This document shows positions 10,315 through 19,560 of a stretch of 64,000 nucleotides of DNA, piece by piece (within the stretch, counting starts at the first letter, position 1; every line of letters begins with the position of its first letter). Both the position numbers and the translations under genes were made by a program. This stretch comes from VRUE01 sp963703895 (GTDB taxonomy: Bacteria; Actinomycetota; Thermoleophilia; Solirubrobacterales; 70-9): positions 1 through 64,000 of the forward strand of contig CAVPFX010000002.1 of NCBI GenBank assembly GCA_963703895.1, read 5' to 3'. The notes under the pieces were generated by a model. That model was not told where the DNA came from. It saw nothing but the letters and a program-made list of their open reading frames with translations, and made no database searches.

Positions 10315-11400
10315 CAGAGGCACTCGCGCAGGTCGGCGGCGGCGCGCTCGGGAGGGTAGGTGTTGATGTCGACGCCGGTGGCGAACTCGAAGGAGGCCTT
10401 GATGCTGAGCCGCGGCGCGATGTCGACGTGCCAGTTGAAGTGCTCGGCGCCGCGCGGCGCGGTGCGGACCCAGAGGTTGAGCTCGGGGAGCCGTCGAAGC
10501 GCTCGGCGAGCAGGCGCAGGGCGGTGTGGATCATCGCCGCGCCGCCGTCGTCCTCGGCGAAGCTGGCCGGCCGCCGGCGGGGAACGACGCGCAGCTCGAA
10601 GGGCGAGCGCGAGGCCCAGGGGCAGATCAGCGCCGCCTCGTCGTCGATCGCGACCAGGCGATCCTTGCGACGCACCTCCTCGACCAGGATCTCGCTGAGC
10701 AGCCCGCCGCCGGCCGTGCGTTCGGCGTAGGCGCCGACCCGCTCGCGCTCGCGGGCAACCGCGGCCGGGACGAAGTCGAGCGCGTAGAGCTGGGCGTGGC
10801 TGTGCTCGAGCGAGGCGCCGGCGCCGCCGCCCTCGTTGACGATCAGCTGCACGTAGGAGGCGCCGGCGTGGGCGCGCATGCGCTCGCGCCAGGTCGCGAC
10901 GGCAGCGCCGAACTGCTCCTCGCTCAGCTCGTCCATCGCGGTGACGTGCGTCGGGCGCGTTGATCAGCACCTCGTGGCTGCCGGTCGCGGGGCGTGAGGA
11001 GAAGAGGTCGGGTTCGCCGGAGCGGCGCGACTCAAGCAGCGGGTCGCCGGCGCTGGCGAAGGCGCCGGCCTCACCCCGCATCGATTGGCCCGCATGACGG
11101 TTGCCGGCTATTCCCCGGAAGCTGATTCGCAGCGCCAGCCGCTGGGTCGGCCAGAGCGGGGTAGAGGTTCGGCACGACCCGCGTCGTCCAGCCCGGGCTG
11201 TCGGCCTCGCCGCCATCCGGGCGCGTCGCGTAGACCTCCGGCGGCGTGCGGTCCTCGCGTCCCTCGCAGAAGGGGCAGTTGTCCGGGCCCTTCGGCTCGC
11301 TCTTCGGCAGGTTGAAGCTGTCGGGGCGATCGGCCCGCGCCGGCGCGAGGATCGCCGGCAGCCCGGAGAGCTGGTCGATGCGTAGTTCGGGGGAACTCAG
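10314..11400 (-). pseudogene. galT: Galactose-1-phosphate uridylyltransferase, frameshifted
   Basis: Leloir-pathway enzyme exchanging UMP between UDP-glucose and galactose-1-phosphate. Pieces in order: NCPFCEGRED (zinc site) and TTRVVPNLYPAL in the first frame; EAGAFASAGDPLLESRR and TGSHEVLINAP in a second; SLEHSHAQLYALDFVP, which carries the HxH nucleophile region, and FELRVVPRRR in a third; then LNLWVRTAPRG and HFNWHVDIAPRL to the stop. No ATG or GTG is in frame at the 5' end; translation may begin at CTG 11400, overlapping the upstream stop, or the N-terminus is itself shifted. Confidence 0.75.
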
Positions 11401-12722
11401 GAGCGGGAGGGTGGCAGGTCGGGTCGGGCGTGGGCACCGGCGGCACGTCCGGCGGAGGCGGCGGTTTGGCGCTCGGTCCTCGCTTCGGCCCTGCTCCCCT
11501 CGAGGAACGGTTCGATCATGTCCATCGGCAGCGGGAAGACCACGGTCGTGTTCTGGTTGCTGCCGATTTCCAGCAGCGTCTGCAGGTAGCGCAGCTGCAG
11601 CGAGGCCGGGTTGGTGCTGATGATGTCGGCGGCGTCGGTGAGCTTCTGCGCCGCCTGGAACTCGCCCTCGGAGTTGATGATCTTGGCTCGCCGCTCGCGC
11701 TCGGCCTCGGCCTGGCGGGCGATCGCGCGCTGCATCTGTTCGGGGATTTCGACGTCCTTGATCTCGACCGCGGTCACCTTCACGCCCCAGGGCTCGGTCG
11801 ACTCGTCGATGATCTTCTGCAGCTCTTCGTTGAGCCGCTCGCGCTCGGAGAGCAGCTGGTCGAACTCGGCCTTGCCGAGGATCGAGCGCAGCGCCGTCTG
11901 CGAGATCTGCGAGGTGGCGAGGAGGAAGTTCTCGACCTCGACGATCGCCTTGCGCGAGTCGACCACGCGGAAGTAGGCGACGGCGTTGACGCCGGCCGGC
12001 ACGTTGTCGCGGGTGATCACCTCCTGCGGCGGGATGTTCAGCGTCACCGTGCGCAGGTCGACCTTGACCATGCGGTCGATGAACGGGATCAGCAGGATCA
12101 GGCCCGGGCCCTTCTGGGCGATCAGGCGGCCGAGCCGGAAGATCACACCGCGCTCGTACTCGCGCAGCACCCGCACCGAGGTGCCGAGGGCGATCGCGCC
12201 GAAGAAGAGGATGATGATCAGGACTCCGAGTGCGGCTGCCATCAGCTTGCTCCTTCTCTCGGCCGAGCCGGTGGTCTGGGTCTCGGGATGGACTACCAGG
12301 GTGAGCCCCTCGACCGCGTCGATCCTGACTCTATCCCCCAGGCGCACTGGCGCCCCGTCGCCGCCGAGGCGAGCCCGCCACAGCGCCCCCTCGACCCAAA
12401 CCTGGCCCTCGGGGTCGAGCGCGCTGCGCACCTCGGCGAGCGAGCCGACCAGCTCCTCGCTGCCGGTGCGCACGGGCTGGTCTCGATGGGCCGCGACCAC
12501 CTTGCGGGCGATGAAGTAGAAGCAGACGAGCGAGAGAAGGCCGAGCGCGATCAGCGCCGGGCCGATCACGTCGCGCTCGCCCGCGTCGGATTCGAGCGCG
12601 AGCACGCCGGCAGCCATCAGTCCGAGCGCGCCGATCACCGCCAGCACGCCGCCGGTGGGCAGCAACAGCTCGGCGACGAGCAGGGCCACCCCGATCAGCG
12701 CGACGACGACGAAGAAGTCCAT
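11397..12722 (-). CDS. NfeD-slipin (stomatin) fusion protein
   Basis: One uninterrupted 441-residue frame joins two proteins normally encoded side by side. Residues 1-75 hold the two-to-three membrane segments of a short NfeD, and 85-150 its OB-fold (SLAEVRSALDPEGQVWVEGA). Residue 160 is a Met that would be the usual slipin start, followed by a membrane segment and the SPFH domain (YERGVIFRLGRL, then NVPAGVNAVAYFRV) and a coiled-coil region ending near 400 (AIARQAEAERERRAK). Slipins organise membrane microdomains and are guided by NfeD partners. An internal start at 12245 could make free slipin as well. Confidence 0.85.
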   Translation of the reverse strand: MDFFVVVALIGVALLVAELLLPTGGVLAVIGALGLMAAGVLALESDAGERDVIGPALIALGLLSLVCFYFIARKVVAAHRDQPVRTGSEELVGSLAEVRSALDPEGQVWVEGALWRARLGGDGAPVRLGDRVRIDAVEGLTLVVHPETQTTGSAERRSKLMAAALGVLIIILFFGAIALGTSVRVLREYERGVIFRLGRLIAQKGPGLILLIPFIDRMVKVDLRTVTLNIPPQEVITRDNVPAGVNAVAYFRVVDSRKAIVEVENFLLATSQISQTALRSILGKAEFDQLLSERERLNEELQKIIDESTEPWGVKVTAVEIKDVEIPEQMQRAIARQAEAERERRAKIINSEGEFQAAQKLTDAADIISTNPASLQLRYLQTLLEIGSNQNTTVVFPLPMDMIEPFLEGSRAEARTERQTAASAGRAAGAHARPDLPPSRS

Positions 12723-12729
12723 GCCCCGA

Positions 12730-13320
12730 TTATCCGCCTTCGCATTCTTCGCGCAGGGCGAAGCGCTGGATGTCGGCCACCAGCAGGGCCTCCTCGGAGT
12801 AGACGCCGAACTTCTGGAAGCAGAGATCGCCCTGGCGGTCGTAGAAGGCGGTGTGGGGCAATCCGCGGCCAGCGTCGATCGAGTCGGCGATCTCCTGGCC
12901 GTCGCTGTAGCTGGGATACGGGACCGGCGCCTCTTCGAGGAAGGTCTTGGCGGCGGCGTCGGAGTCCTGGCTGTCGACGCCGAGGAAGGCGACCCGCTTG
13001 CCGTAGGCGGCCGAGGCCTTCTGCAGGGTGGGGAACTCGAAGCGGCAGGGCCCGCACCACGAGGCCCAGATGTTGACCACCACCGGGAAGCCCTTCAGGG
13101 CCGCGATGCGCTTTTCGAAGGCAGCGGTGCCGCCGGGCAGCAGCTCGTTGCCTTCCGTATAGAGAGCGGCCAGTGGTGCCGGGGCACCGGCAAGCGCCTT
13201 GGCGTAGTCGGGATGCTGGCCGCCGTAGTCGCCGCCCTCGGCCCCGCAACCGGCCGCCACCAACCCCGCCGCCGCGACTGAGATCAGACCAATCGCGAAC
13301 TGTCGTCCCTTTTTCTTCAA
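12730..13320 (-). CDS. TlpA-like thioredoxin-fold lipoprotein
   Basis: Membrane-anchored thiol-disulfide reductase of the TlpA/ResA type. After a basic N-terminus (KKKGRQ) there is a lipoprotein signal with lipobox VAAGC, then a thioredoxin fold with the active site WASWCGPCRFEFP and cis-Pro region GLPHTAFYD. The chosen TTG start (13320) gives a normal lipoprotein leader; an in-frame ATG at 13413 would add 31 unlikely residues. It lies seven bases upstream of the NfeD-slipin gene. Possible roles include cytochrome c or cysteine redox maintenance, fitting the nearby ccm genes, though that is inference. Confidence 0.8.
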   Translation of the reverse strand: MKKKGRQFAIGLISVAAAGLVAAGCGAEGGDYGGQHPDYAKALAGAPAPLAALYTEGNELLPGGTAAFEKRIAALKGFPVVVNIWASWCGPCRFEFPTLQKASAAYGKRVAFLGVDSQDSDAAAKTFLEEAPVPYPSYSDGQEIADSIDAGRGLPHTAFYDRQGDLCFQKFGVYSEEALLVADIQRFALREECEGG

Positions 13321-13475
13321 TTCCTTGATTACAATACGTATGTTCGGTTCGCTGCTTTGTGCGAACCGCTGTGAGAGCGCTGGGGGGAAGCAGCAGAGGC
13401 TGACTCCCGGCATTCCTCGTCTAAGTGCCCCCGCCTGCCATCGATTTGCGGTGGGGACGAAACCCGAAAGCCTTT

Positions 13476-16229
13476 ATGGCCAAGACCAGCGAAGTTGCCG
13501 CGCCGGCGGCAGTTCCATCTAGCGCCGATATCGATCGGGCGGCGAAATTCGCCCGCGAGCCCTTCCTGCTCGATGGCGAGGGGCCGGAGGCGCTCGCGCC
13601 CGGAACGGCGCGCCGCCGTGCGCTTGACGCTGCTTTGGCCGAGCTCGACGAGGGCGCCGAGAACCCCTCGATCCAGTGGCGCCGCGATTTCTCCCTGCTG
13701 CTGGGGCTGGAGCGGCTGCTCGCCGACGAACCGCCGAAGCTGCGCGACGGCGCCGAACTGAATCCGCACCAGGTCGATGCCCTCTCGGGCACGCTGACCG
13801 AGTTGATGGCCGAGCAGCAGGTCGCCATCGGCGACGAAGCGAACGGCAAGGCAAAGGGCAACGGCTCGGTTGCGGCAGCGGAGAAGGCCGCGCCGGCGAA
13901 GCCCGCCAGGGAGGCGGACGACGACGCCACCGCCAATGGCGAGGCGGAGCTCGAGGAGGAGGACGAGGAGCTTGCCCCCGACGAGGAGCCGCAGGACTGG
14001 GAGGAGCAGGCGGCCGAGGACGAGGAGACAATCGAGGAGGCGCCCGAGGATCCCGGTGCCGAGCGACGCTTCTGGTTCGAGCACGCGACCGGCGCCGGCA
14101 AGACTGTCGCCGCGGTCGGCTTCATCGACGCCACCCGCACCGGCGGCGTGCTGATCCTCACCCATCGCCGCAACCTGGTCGACCAGTTCATCGGTGAGAT
14201 CTCCGACCGCGGCTACAAGGAGCGGCTGCGACCGCCGCTGATGGGCGACCGCGACGACCCCGACGGCCCGGTCACGGTCGAGACCTACCAGTGGTTCGTC
14301 CGCAACCACAAGAAAATCTCCGACGCCTACTCGATCGTGATCTGCGACGAGGCGCACACCGCCCTGGGCGAGAAGACCAGCGCCTGCATCCGCGCCTGGA
14401 CCGGCCCCGTCTTCATCGGCATGACCGCGACCGGGGCGCTGATCGCCCGCCACGTCGCCGACCTGTTCCCGACCCAGACCTCGCGCTTTGACCTGATCCA
14501 GGCGGCGCGGCGCGGCGTGATCTCACCGCTGCGCTGCATGCGCATCCCGCCCGGGCCCGGCGTGCGGACGATCGCCAAGGTGCCGCTGCGCAAAGGCGAG
14601 GTCGACCAGGACTTCGACCAGGAGGAGCTGGCCGCGCTGCTCGATCAGGAGCCCTTCAACGTCGCCATCGCCGATCTCTACAAGACGCGCTTCGACGGCA
14701 TGCCGGGCGTCCTCTACACCGCCGGCGTCCAGCACGCCAAGAACGTGGCGCGGGCGCTGCAGGCGGCGGGCGTCACCGCGCGCGCCGTCTCGGGCGAGAC
14801 TCCGAAGCGCGAACTGGCCGAGATCCTCGCCGGCTTCGAGCGCGGCGAGGTCGACGTGCTCTGCAACGCGATGCTGCTGGCCGAGGGTTGGAACTCGCCG
14901 CGGGCGACGCTCTGCATGCACCTCGCCCCGACCGCCTCGCGGCGGATCTACCAGCAGCGGGTCGGCCGCGTGACCCGGCGCGCGCCGGGCAAGGAGGCCG
15001 GCCTCGTGATCGACTTCGTCCACCCGGCGACCACCCACGACGAGACGATCATCACCCTGCACAGCCTGCTCGACCGCGACGTCTACCGCGGTGGCGCGAT
15101 CGTGATCGGCCCGGTGCGGCGCTCGCGCGGGCGGCGGATCCGGGTCGAGCGGCGGATCGTGCCGGTCTCCGGCGAGGAGGAGCGCCGCATGCAGGTGCTC
15201 GAACGCGAGCTCTGGCGGATCGCGGTGGAGAACCTCGACCACGCCGAGCAACACGCCTGGGCAGCGCTGGCGGGGGCGCGGGTCAACCCCCAGGGCTGGC
15301 GGCGGGCGCGGGCGATCCTGCAGGGCTCCGGCTCGCAGGAGCTGAAGCGCCGCTTCCTGCTCACCTGCGTGCAGCGCAACCGCACCTCGCAGCTGAAACT
15401 GAAAGCGCTGAGCGAGATCGCCGACCTCGGCGACGCCGACGCCTTCGACGACGCGATCGACATCGTCGGCACCTGGAGTCGCGACGACAAGCGGGCCGGC
15501 ACGAAGACGCTGCTGCAGGCGCTGGTCGACAAGCGAATCGGCCGCCGCGACCAGGCGCAGGCCTGGGTCTGGCGGCTCGCCTCCTACACCCCGGAGCTGC
15601 ACGAAGAGTATGCGGTGCAGCGCTGGCCGGAGACGAAGCGGTTGCTCGGCCTGCTGGTCAATTCCTCGGGCCGGGCGCACGGGCGCAACGCGCGACGGTT
15701 GGTCCACTCCGCCCGCAAACAGGACCGCCGCCTCGCTGTGGCCCTGCTCGCTGGCGCGGTCTCGCACACCCCCGAGGGCGAAGAGGTGCTGCGCGGCGCG
15801 CGCATGCGGATGGCCCGCAAGCCCTCGGCGATCGCCCGTGAGCTGCTGCGCAACTTCCCCAAGGGCGGCAAGCGGCGCAACAAGCGCGGCAAGAAGCGCC
15901 CGAAGCGGGATGGGGCACCGGCGAATGGTGGGTCCGCGGCGAACGAGGCGACCGATGCTCCGGACAACGGCGATGCGCAGAAGAGCGACAAGGCGCAGCG
16001 GAGCGCCGGCGCTCCAAAGAACGCCGATGCCAGCCGCGACGCGGGCCAGGGCAAAGATGCCGAGGCCAAGAAAGCCGCCAAACCGAAACGGCGTCGCAAA
16101 AGGGCGAAAAGGCCCGCGAAGGACTCAGAGGCGCAGCTGGACCTCGCCGGCTCCGAGGCTGACGCTGCCGCCGCCGGCAAGGGCGACGACGAGGTTGCCG
16201 CGGTCGTCGATGCCGTCGGCGACTCCTGA
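13476..16229 (+). CDS. SF2 DEAH-type helicase with charged low-complexity arms
   Basis: A 917-residue superfamily 2 helicase. Motif I is ATGAGKT (about residue 205), motif II CDEAHTA (about 290), motif III GMTAT, and motif VI QQRVGRVTR (about 494). An acidic Glu/Asp-rich stretch precedes motif I. After the helicase core comes an alpha-helical region, and the last 120 residues are rich in Lys, Arg, Ala and Asp (KRRNKRGKKRPKRD). MAKTSEV at 13476 is preferred to a GTG 17 codons upstream. The tail overlaps birA on the other strand by 105 bases. The core resembles RAD25/UvrB-like helicases acting on DNA or RNA; the substrate is unknown. Confidence 0.8.
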   Translation: MAKTSEVAAPAAVPSSADIDRAAKFAREPFLLDGEGPEALAPGTARRRALDAALAELDEGAENPSIQWRRDFSLLLGLERLLADEPPKLRDGAELNPHQVDALSGTLTELMAEQQVAIGDEANGKAKGNGSVAAAEKAAPAKPAREADDDATANGEAELEEEDEELAPDEEPQDWEEQAAEDEETIEEAPEDPGAERRFWFEHATGAGKTVAAVGFIDATRTGGVLILTHRRNLVDQFIGEISDRGYKERLRPPLMGDRDDPDGPVTVETYQWFVRNHKKISDAYSIVICDEAHTALGEKTSACIRAWTGPVFIGMTATGALIARHVADLFPTQTSRFDLIQAARRGVISPLRCMRIPPGPGVRTIAKVPLRKGEVDQDFDQEELAALLDQEPFNVAIADLYKTRFDGMPGVLYTAGVQHAKNVARALQAAGVTARAVSGETPKRELAEILAGFERGEVDVLCNAMLLAEGWNSPRATLCMHLAPTASRRIYQQRVGRVTRRAPGKEAGLVIDFVHPATTHDETIITLHSLLDRDVYRGGAIVIGPVRRSRGRRIRVERRIVPVSGEEERRMQVLERELWRIAVENLDHAEQHAWAALAGARVNPQGWRRARAILQGSGSQELKRRFLLTCVQRNRTSQLKLKALSEIADLGDADAFDDAIDIVGTWSRDDKRAGTKTLLQALVDKRIGRRDQAQAWVWRLASYTPELHEEYAVQRWPETKRLLGLLVNSSGRAHGRNARRLVHSARKQDRRLAVALLAGAVSHTPEGEEVLRGARMRMARKPSAIARELLRNFPKGGKRRNKRGKKRPKRDGAPANGGSAANEATDAPDNGDAQKSDKAQRSAGAPKNADASRDAGQGKDAEAKKAAKPKRRRKRAKRPAKDSEAQLDLAGSEADAAAAGKGDDEVAAVVDAVGDS

Positions 16230-16904
16230 GCCGTCCTCCCAGCTGACCTCGCGGCCGCGCAGGCCGTCGCGGCCGCGCCACTCGGCGAGGACCTCCTCGT
16301 CTCTCGCCCAGGCCCAGCGGTCGAGGTGGCGACTTAGGACCATCGCGGCGGTTGAGAGGGACGGGGGGAGTCCCGGCGGAGCAACAGCGGGGAGGCTCCG
16401 GCGGGACTTCCCCCGAGTCCCCGCGGGCGCGTCGAAGAGCGAAGTAGCCGGCTGGCGCAGGTCGTCGGGGAACTCGTCGGGAGCTATGGAGAGGTTGAGG
16501 CCAACCCCGATCACCGCCCAGCCGTCCTGCGGCTTGGCCTCGATCAGGATCCCGGCCAGCTTGCGTCCCTCGAGCCAGACGTCGTTGGGCCACTTGAGCT
16601 TGCACGAGATGCCGGGACGGAGCGTCTCGGCGGCGGCGCAGACCGCCAGCGGAACCGAGAGCGGCAGCAGCAGGTGGCGCTGGTCGAGCGGCCGCAGGAT
16701 TGCGGAGTAGAGCAGGGCTTTGCCTTCGGGGGCGGTCCAGGCCCGGCCGACGCGTCCCCGGCCGGCGGTCTGTTCGCGGGCCGTGACCACGGTGCCGCCC
16801 GGCGCGCCGGCCTCGACCAGCTCGCGAGCGCGGTTGTTGGTCGAGTCGGTGACGCGGTAGTGACGGTGGGGGGACCCGAAGGTCACCGGTAGGTCTGCGG
16901 GCAT
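16125..16904 (-). CDS. birA: Biotin-[acetyl-CoA-carboxylase] ligase
   Basis: Attaches biotin to the carboxyl-carrier protein of acyl-CoA carboxylases. The 259-residue protein is the short type without an N-terminal DNA-binding domain. It has GRGRVGRAW (biotinoyl-AMP loop), KWPNDVW and GVGLNL, and a C-terminal SH3-like domain ending VSLGAGEVQL. Between the catalytic and C-terminal domains, residues about 161-182 are encoded by a palindrome (16358-16422) that looks inserted in frame. The 3' end overlaps the helicase gene on the opposite strand by 105 bases. Confidence 0.9.
   Translation of the reverse strand: MPADLPVTFGSPHRHYRVTDSTNNRARELVEAGAPGGTVVTAREQTAGRGRVGRAWTAPEGKALLYSAILRPLDQRHLLLPLSVPLAVCAAAETLRPGISCKLKWPNDVWLEGRKLAGILIEAKPQDGWAVIGVGLNLSIAPDEFPDDLRQPATSLFDAPAGTRGKSRRSLPAVAPPGLPPSLSTAAMVLSRHLDRWAWARDEEVLAEWRGRDGLRGREVSWEDGSGVADGIDDRGNLVVALAGGGSVSLGAGEVQLRL
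16358..16422. repeat. Palindromic element inside birA
   Basis: Arms 16358-16382 and 16395-16422 are complementary with small gaps; the loop contains CAACAGCGGGGAG. The loop matches those of the palindromes at 41858 and 55979, and the arm has the same GGG...CCC pattern. It encodes a Pro/Ser/Arg-rich stretch between two BirA domains. Confidence 0.7.
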
Positions 16905-16941
16905 TGGCGACTTATACGTCTATATGACGCATAAGTCGCCA
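16905..16941. terminator. Hairpin between cobA-hemD and birA
   Basis: A 16-bp stem (TGGCGACTTAT-CGTC against GACG-ATAAGTCGCCA, one A-C mismatch) with loop TATAT fills nearly the whole 42-base gap between the cobA-hemD stop and the birA start. It may attenuate read-through into birA. There is no T tail. Confidence 0.55.
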
Positions 16942-16946
16942 GGCGA

Positions 16947-18503
16947 TCAGGTTGCGTCAGCGACGAGCGCAGCGACGAGGCCGTCGATGTCGTGGCGCTC
17001 GGCTTCGACGTCGACCTCGAGGCCAGCGTCGGCGACGGCCTCGCTTGTCACCGGGCCGATCGAGACTATGCGGGCGCCGCTGGGGAAGCGCTCGCCCAGT
17101 GCCTCGGTCAGGTTGCGCACGGTCGAGGAGGAGGTGAAGGTGACGTAGTCGGCTGCCTGAGCGACCTCGATTGCCTCGGCGCTGAGCTCCTCGCGCACGG
17201 TCTCGTAGAGAGCGACGACGTCGACCTCGGCACTACGGCCCTTGAGGTGCTCGGGGATCACGTCGCGGGCCTCGGCGGCGCGGGCGACAAGGACGCGCTT
17301 GCCGGCGATATCGACTTCTGCGAGTGCTTCGACCAGGGACTCGGCGACGAAGCGCTCGGGGACGATGTCGGCGCTGATGCCGCACTTCGCCAGCGCCCGC
17401 GCGGTGCCTGGACCGATTGCTGCGACGGTCGTACCGGTCTTCGCGGCAGCGCCCGATCCCACTTCCCCTACTTGCTGCTTTTCCGGAGTGGCGACCGCCC
17501 GCGCATCTAGGCCGGCAGCATGCATTGCCTCGAAGAGCAGGTGGACCCCGTTGGGGCTGGTGAGAACGATCAACGCGTAGTCGCCGATCTGGTCGACGGC
17601 GCGCTTCACCTCGTCGCTATCGATCGCCGGCTCGATTCGGATCGCTGGCAGCTCGACCACCTCGGCGCCAAGATTGCGCAAGGTCCTCGCCAGGCCACTG
17701 GCCTGAGCGCGGGCCCGGGTGACGACTATGCGCTTGCCGGCGAGGGGGCGGCGCTCGAGCCAGGCCAATGACTCGCGTCGCTCGACCACGGGCCCGATCA
17801 CGATCAGGGCGGGGGCGCCGATGTTCTCGCCCTCGACCGCGTCGGCCAGGGTGCCGAGGGTGGCGACCACGGTGCGCTGGCCCTCCATCGTGCCGCGCTC
17901 GACTGCGGCAGCGGGCTCGTCGGCGTCGCGACCGGCGGCGATCAGGGCTTGGGCATTGTCAGCGAGGCGCTTGACCCCCATGTAGAAGACGAGGGTGCCG
18001 GGGAAGCGGGCCAGCGCCTCCCAGTCGAGCGCGCTCTCCTCCTTCTCCGGGTCCTCGTGTCCGGTGACGAAGGCGACCGCGGAGGCATCGTCGCGGTGGG
18101 TGACCGGGATGCCGGCGTAGGCGCTGGCGGCGACGCCGGCCGTGATCCCCGGCACCAGCTCGAACTCGATCCCGGCCTCGCGCAGCGCCTCGCCCTCCTC
18201 GCCACCGCGGCCGAAGACGAACGGGTCGCCGCCCTTGAGCCGCACGACGCTCTTGCCCGCGCGCGCCGCCTCGATCAGCCGCTCGCCGATCTCCTCCTGG
18301 GGGACGGACGGCTTGCCCGGGGCCTTGCCGACGTAGACCAGCTCGGCATCCTCTAGTGCCCCGTCGAGCGCTCCCGGCGGGATCAACCGGTCGTAGTAGA
18401 TCGCGTCCGCCGAGCCGATCAGCTCCAGCGAGCGCGCCGTCATCAGTCCGGGGTCGCCAGGACCGGCGCCGACGAGGTAGACGATCCCAGGCCGCGCCGT
18501 CAT
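16947..18503 (-). CDS. cobA-hemD: Uroporphyrinogen-III C-methyltransferase/uroporphyrinogen-III synthase fusion
   Basis: A 518-residue bifunctional enzyme. The N-terminal half is the SAM-dependent methyltransferase making precorrin-2 for sirohaem and B12 (VGAGPGDPGLMTARSLELI at the start, GGDPFVFGRGGEE near residue 90). The C-terminal half is uroporphyrinogen-III synthase (LTSPNGVHLL, TFTSSSTVRNL). The start MTARPG at 18503 is adjacent to a palindromic repeat. It follows hemC and hemA in one leftward operon, so the pathway from glutamyl-tRNA to uroporphyrinogen III and its branch to corrinoids is grouped here. Confidence 0.92.
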   Translation of the reverse strand: MTARPGIVYLVGAGPGDPGLMTARSLELIGSADAIYYDRLIPPGALDGALEDAELVYVGKAPGKPSVPQEEIGERLIEAARAGKSVVRLKGGDPFVFGRGGEEGEALREAGIEFELVPGITAGVAASAYAGIPVTHRDDASAVAFVTGHEDPEKEESALDWEALARFPGTLVFYMGVKRLADNAQALIAAGRDADEPAAAVERGTMEGQRTVVATLGTLADAVEGENIGAPALIVIGPVVERRESLAWLERRPLAGKRIVVTRARAQASGLARTLRNLGAEVVELPAIRIEPAIDSDEVKRAVDQIGDYALIVLTSPNGVHLLFEAMHAAGLDARAVATPEKQQVGEVGSGAAAKTGTTVAAIGPGTARALAKCGISADIVPERFVAESLVEALAEVDIAGKRVLVARAAEARDVIPEHLKGRSAEVDVVALYETVREELSAEAIEVAQAADYVTFTSSSTVRNLTEALGERFPSGARIVSIGPVTSEAVADAGLEVDVEAERHDIDGLVAALVADAT

Positions 18504-18549
18504 TCCGGTGCGCCTTTTGTGGTCATGGGCCGCATAAAGCGCACCGGAA
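18504..18549. repeat. Palindromic repeat, family P, copy 1
   Basis: Arms TTCCGGTGCGCCTTTTGTGG and CCGCATAAAGCGCACCGGAA, nearly complementary, fill the gap between hemC and cobA-hemD. Similar copies lie at 22597 and 38367. Confidence 0.8.
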
Positions 18550-18552
18550 GCG

Positions 18553-19434
18553 TCATGTGGCCATCTCCTCCGCCCGGTCGAGTAGCTCGCGGGCGCCGAC
18601 GTCGAGCAGGCGCTTGGCGAGTTCGGCACCGAGCGCGGTCGGCTCGGTCGAGTCGCCCCCGACGCTGTCGCGGACCCACTCGCTGCCGTCGGGCAGGCCG
18701 ACGAAGGCGTCCATCCGCATCCGGTCGTTCTGGCCATCGACCTTGGCGTGGACGCCGATCGGGCTGGCGCAGGTGGCGCCGAGCAGGGCGACGACGGTGC
18801 GCTCGGCAGTCAACTCGCGCAGGGCGGCTTCGTCGACGATCGGGTCAACCAGGCGCAACGCCTCTTCGTCCTCGGCGCGGATCTGCAGCAGCAGTGAGCC
18901 CTGGCCGGCGGCCGGCGTCATCGCCTCCTCCGGGATCGGGAAGGCGATCTCATCGGCCCGCCCAAGCCGCCGCAGGCCGGCGACCGCGAGAACGATCGCG
19001 TCAAGCTCGCCCTCGGCGAGCTTGCGCAGCCGAGTGTCGACGTTGCCGTGCAGCTCGCTCACCACGAGGTCGGGCCGCGCGGCGAGCAGCTGCGCCTGGC
19101 GCCGCAGGCTCGCGGTGCCGACCTTGGCCCCCTCCGGCACCTCGTCGAGCGAGGACCCCACCCCGATCCAGGCGTCCCGCGGATCCTCACGCTCCGGCAC
19201 CGCGGCCAACATCAGTCCCTCCGTCAGCTCGGCCGGAAGGTCCTTGGCGGAATGCACCCCAATCTCCGCCTCGCCCGCGAGAAGCGCTTGCTCAACTCCG
19301 CGCACGAACCGCGCCTTGTCCTCAGCTCCGCCGTCCGAAGAGACCTGGACCAGCTCCGCCCCGCCGAGCATTTCGCCCACTTGGGTGGCCTGGGCTATCG
19401 CCAGCTTGCTGCCGCGTGTCGCAATTCGAAGCAT
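18553..19434 (-). CDS. hemC: Hydroxymethylbilane synthase (porphobilinogen deaminase)
   Basis: Polymerises four porphobilinogens into hydroxymethylbilane. The 293-residue protein has the family opening LRIATRGSKLAIAQA, the substrate-binding VHSAKDLPAEL, TASLRRQAQLL, and the cofactor-carrying Cys in LGATCASPIGVHA. Start at ATG 19434. It lies between hemA upstream and cobA-hemD downstream on the same strand, separated from each by a palindromic element. Confidence 0.95.
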   Translation of the reverse strand: MLRIATRGSKLAIAQATQVGEMLGGAELVQVSSDGGAEDKARFVRGVEQALLAGEAEIGVHSAKDLPAELTEGLMLAAVPEREDPRDAWIGVGSSLDEVPEGAKVGTASLRRQAQLLAARPDLVVSELHGNVDTRLRKLAEGELDAIVLAVAGLRRLGRADEIAFPIPEEAMTPAAGQGSLLLQIRAEDEEALRLVDPIVDEAALRELTAERTVVALLGATCASPIGVHAKVDGQNDRMRMDAFVGLPDGSEWVRDSVGGDSTEPTALGAELAKRLLDVGARELLDRAEEMAT

Positions 19435-19447
19435 CAGTGAACGTGGA

Positions 19448-19560
19448 GAGCCGATCCCGGCAGGGGTGGAACGTCTTGCACTTTTTGGTCGTGAGCCAGC
19501 GGCGTCAGCAGAGAACTCTCCACCCAAAAAGTTAAGTGGAACCCCTGCCGGGATCGGCTC
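19448..19560. repeat. Long interrupted inverted repeat between hemA and hemC
   Basis: A perfect 20-bp outer stem (19448-19467 against 19541-19560) encloses a second 9-bp stem based on ACTTTTTGG/CCAAAAAGT. The right arm encodes the last residues of HemA, so the element has extended or replaced the gene's 3' end. It may reduce read-through into hemC. Confidence 0.75.

Noticed and set aside
11430..13076. Long rightward frame opposite NfeD-slipin
   Set aside because: Antisense shadow rich in Asp/Arg/His without any domain.
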